Shown here: piece after piece, positions 34,292 to 34,980 of the stretch
Numbering within the stretch: position 1 is the first letter of the stretch
How the letters are laid out: each line of letters opens with the position of its first letter
Source: Pseudomonadota bacterium
GTDB lineage: Bacteria; Pseudomonadota; Alphaproteobacteria; Rhizobiales; Xanthobacteraceae
DNA: 34,980 nucleotides
Assembly: GCA_016195095.1 (NCBI GenBank)
Contig: JACQAE010000104.1
Span: 1-34,980, forward strand
Reading direction: 5' to 3'
The notes under the pieces: generated by a model
The model's input: only the letters and a program-made list of their open reading frames with translations
The model's database searches: none
What the model was told of the DNA's origin: nothing
Made by a program: the position numbers and the translations under genes

Positions 34292-34980
34292 ATGTCGCCC
34301 GCGATGCGCGATACCACCAAACCTGCTCCCGCCAAACGCAACGGCGGCAAACGCGACAGCGCCGACCGCCACGTTGCCAAGCGCGATGGCACCAAGCGCA
34401 ATGGCACCAAGCGTGACGACACGCTGCGCAACGTCACGATCAGGCAATTGCGGCTGCTGACCGCCGCCGCGCATGGCGGAAGCTTCGCGACCGCGGCAAC
34501 GGCGTGTCACGTCACGCCGCCTGCGGTCACCATGCAGATGCGCCAGCTTGAATCCAACGCCGGACTACCCCTGTTCGAGCGCAACGGCCGCGGCTTCGCC
34601 TTGACCGAGGCCGGCCGCGAGGTGCTGGCGGCCGCCGAGCGCGTCGACGCGGTGCTCGCCGATTGCGCCGCCGGCCTCGCCGCCCTCAAGTCGCTCGCCG
34701 GCGGGCGCGTCACCGTCGGCGTCGTGTCCACGGCGAAATATTTCGCGCCGCAAATGCTGGCGGCTTTCGCGCGCACGCATCCCGGCATCGATATCGAACT
34801 CGTGGTCGGCAACCGCCAGGACACGATTGCCGCGTTCAAGGGCGGCCGCCTCGACGTGGCCGTGATGGGGCGCCCGCCCGAGGATATCGGCGTCGAGAGT
34901 GCGCTGATCGGCGATCATCCGCAGGTGATCATCGCACCGCCCAGTCACCCCATGGCGCGCGCGCGCGCGATCTCGCCGCA
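34292..34980 (+). CDS. cbbR: LysR-type regulator CbbR, N-terminal part (runs off the window)
   Basis: 229 codons are visible, open to the right edge. After an unusual basic leader (about 1-48, repeats of KRDGT/KRNGT type) comes the LysR winged helix-turn-helix: TIRQLRLLTAAAHGGSFATA, CHVTPPAVTMQMRQLESNAG, LPLFERNGRGFALTEAG. It continues into the periplasmic-binding-like effector domain (VTVGVVSTAKYFAPQMLAAF, RQDTIAAFKGGRLDVAVMGR). CbbR senses metabolites such as RuBP, phosphoenolpyruvate or NADPH in other bacteria and switches on the cbb operon. The divergent position next to cbbL makes the assignment secure. No alternative ATG lies just before the HTH, so the extension is probably translated. 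Confidence 0.92.
   Translation, partial: MSPAMRDTTKPAPAKRNGGKRDSADRHVAKRDGTKRNGTKRDDTLRNVTIRQLRLLTAAAHGGSFATAATACHVTPPAVTMQMRQLESNAGLPLFERNGRGFALTEAGREVLAAAERVDAVLADCAAGLAALKSLAGGRVTVGVVSTAKYFAPQMLAAFARTHPGIDIELVVGNRQDTIAAFKGGRLDVAVMGRPPEDIGVESALIGDHPQVIIAPPSHPMARARAISP
34334..34423 (+). repeat. Degenerate 15-bp tandem repeat in the cbbR leader
   Basis: Units of the form AAGCGNAAYGGCACC: 34379-34393 and 34394-34408 differ at one base, 34409-34423 is more diverged, and earlier AAACGC units begin at 34334 and 34349. They encode alternating Lys-Arg-Asp/Asn-Gly-Thr blocks. Confidence 0.75.

Overview
The window looks like an alphaproteobacterial chromosome, most likely Hyphomicrobiales and near Xanthobacteraceae/Nitrobacteraceae. 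This is inferred from the GC-rich coding sequence, the form IC RuBisCO operon in the order cbbL-S-X-F-P-T-A with a divergent cbbR (the order known from Xanthobacter flavus), several periplasmic TctC/Bug-type binding proteins, and the kinds of insertion-sequence debris present. No tRNA, rRNA or CRISPR array was recognised.

Region 1 (1-22200) reads as an old, heavily scarred accessory island. At its left edge is an apparently intact 2.95-kb IS1595-family element (100-3048) with 23-bp inverted repeats and an 8-bp target duplication. Downstream of its transposase it carries a DNA methyltransferase fused to a PD-(D/E)XK-like domain. Next come a decayed tyrosine integrase and IS630 and IS4 fragments. 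A minus-strand operon follows (DUF6282-like protein, IorA-type [2Fe-2S] protein, IorB-type molybdenum hydroxylase). An IS1380 scrap lies between two near-identical divergent promoter/operator copies. To its right are an M20 amidohydrolase and a TctC-type binding protein on the plus strand, then an IS3 remnant, then a minus-strand UxaA pair with a broken isochorismatase gene. A GntR/FCD regulator opens a plus-strand catabolic cluster (Gfo/Idh/MocA oxidoreductase, creatininase-family hydrolase, cupin, D-2-hydroxyacid dehydrogenase). After that come a RidA remnant, a broken tctC, a glutathione-transferase-like gene and an IS3 tail. Two pairs of imperfect direct repeats, arranged A-B ... B-A around the whole stretch, are compatible with degenerate att sites.

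Region 2 (22432-34980) looks like stable backbone with no mobile-element scars. It holds a YjbR/MmcQ-type gene, a large SoeA-like molybdopterin oxidoreductase without visible SoeB/SoeC partners, and the complete minus-strand Calvin-Benson-Bassham operon. CbbL and CbbS form RuBisCO and CbbX reactivates it. CbbF, CbbT and CbbA run the regenerative steps, and CbbP makes ribulose-1,5-bisphosphate. The cbbR regulator runs off the right end and has an unusual basic repeat extension at its N-terminus. Sulfite oxidation could supply electrons for CO2 fixation, but that link is inferred only from gene proximity.

The island genes look like a scavenging repertoire for organic acids, sugar acids and aromatic or N-heterocyclic compounds. 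Small operator families tie separate transcription units together, and decay is advanced: at least four non-IS pseudogenes and five insertion-sequence remnants.
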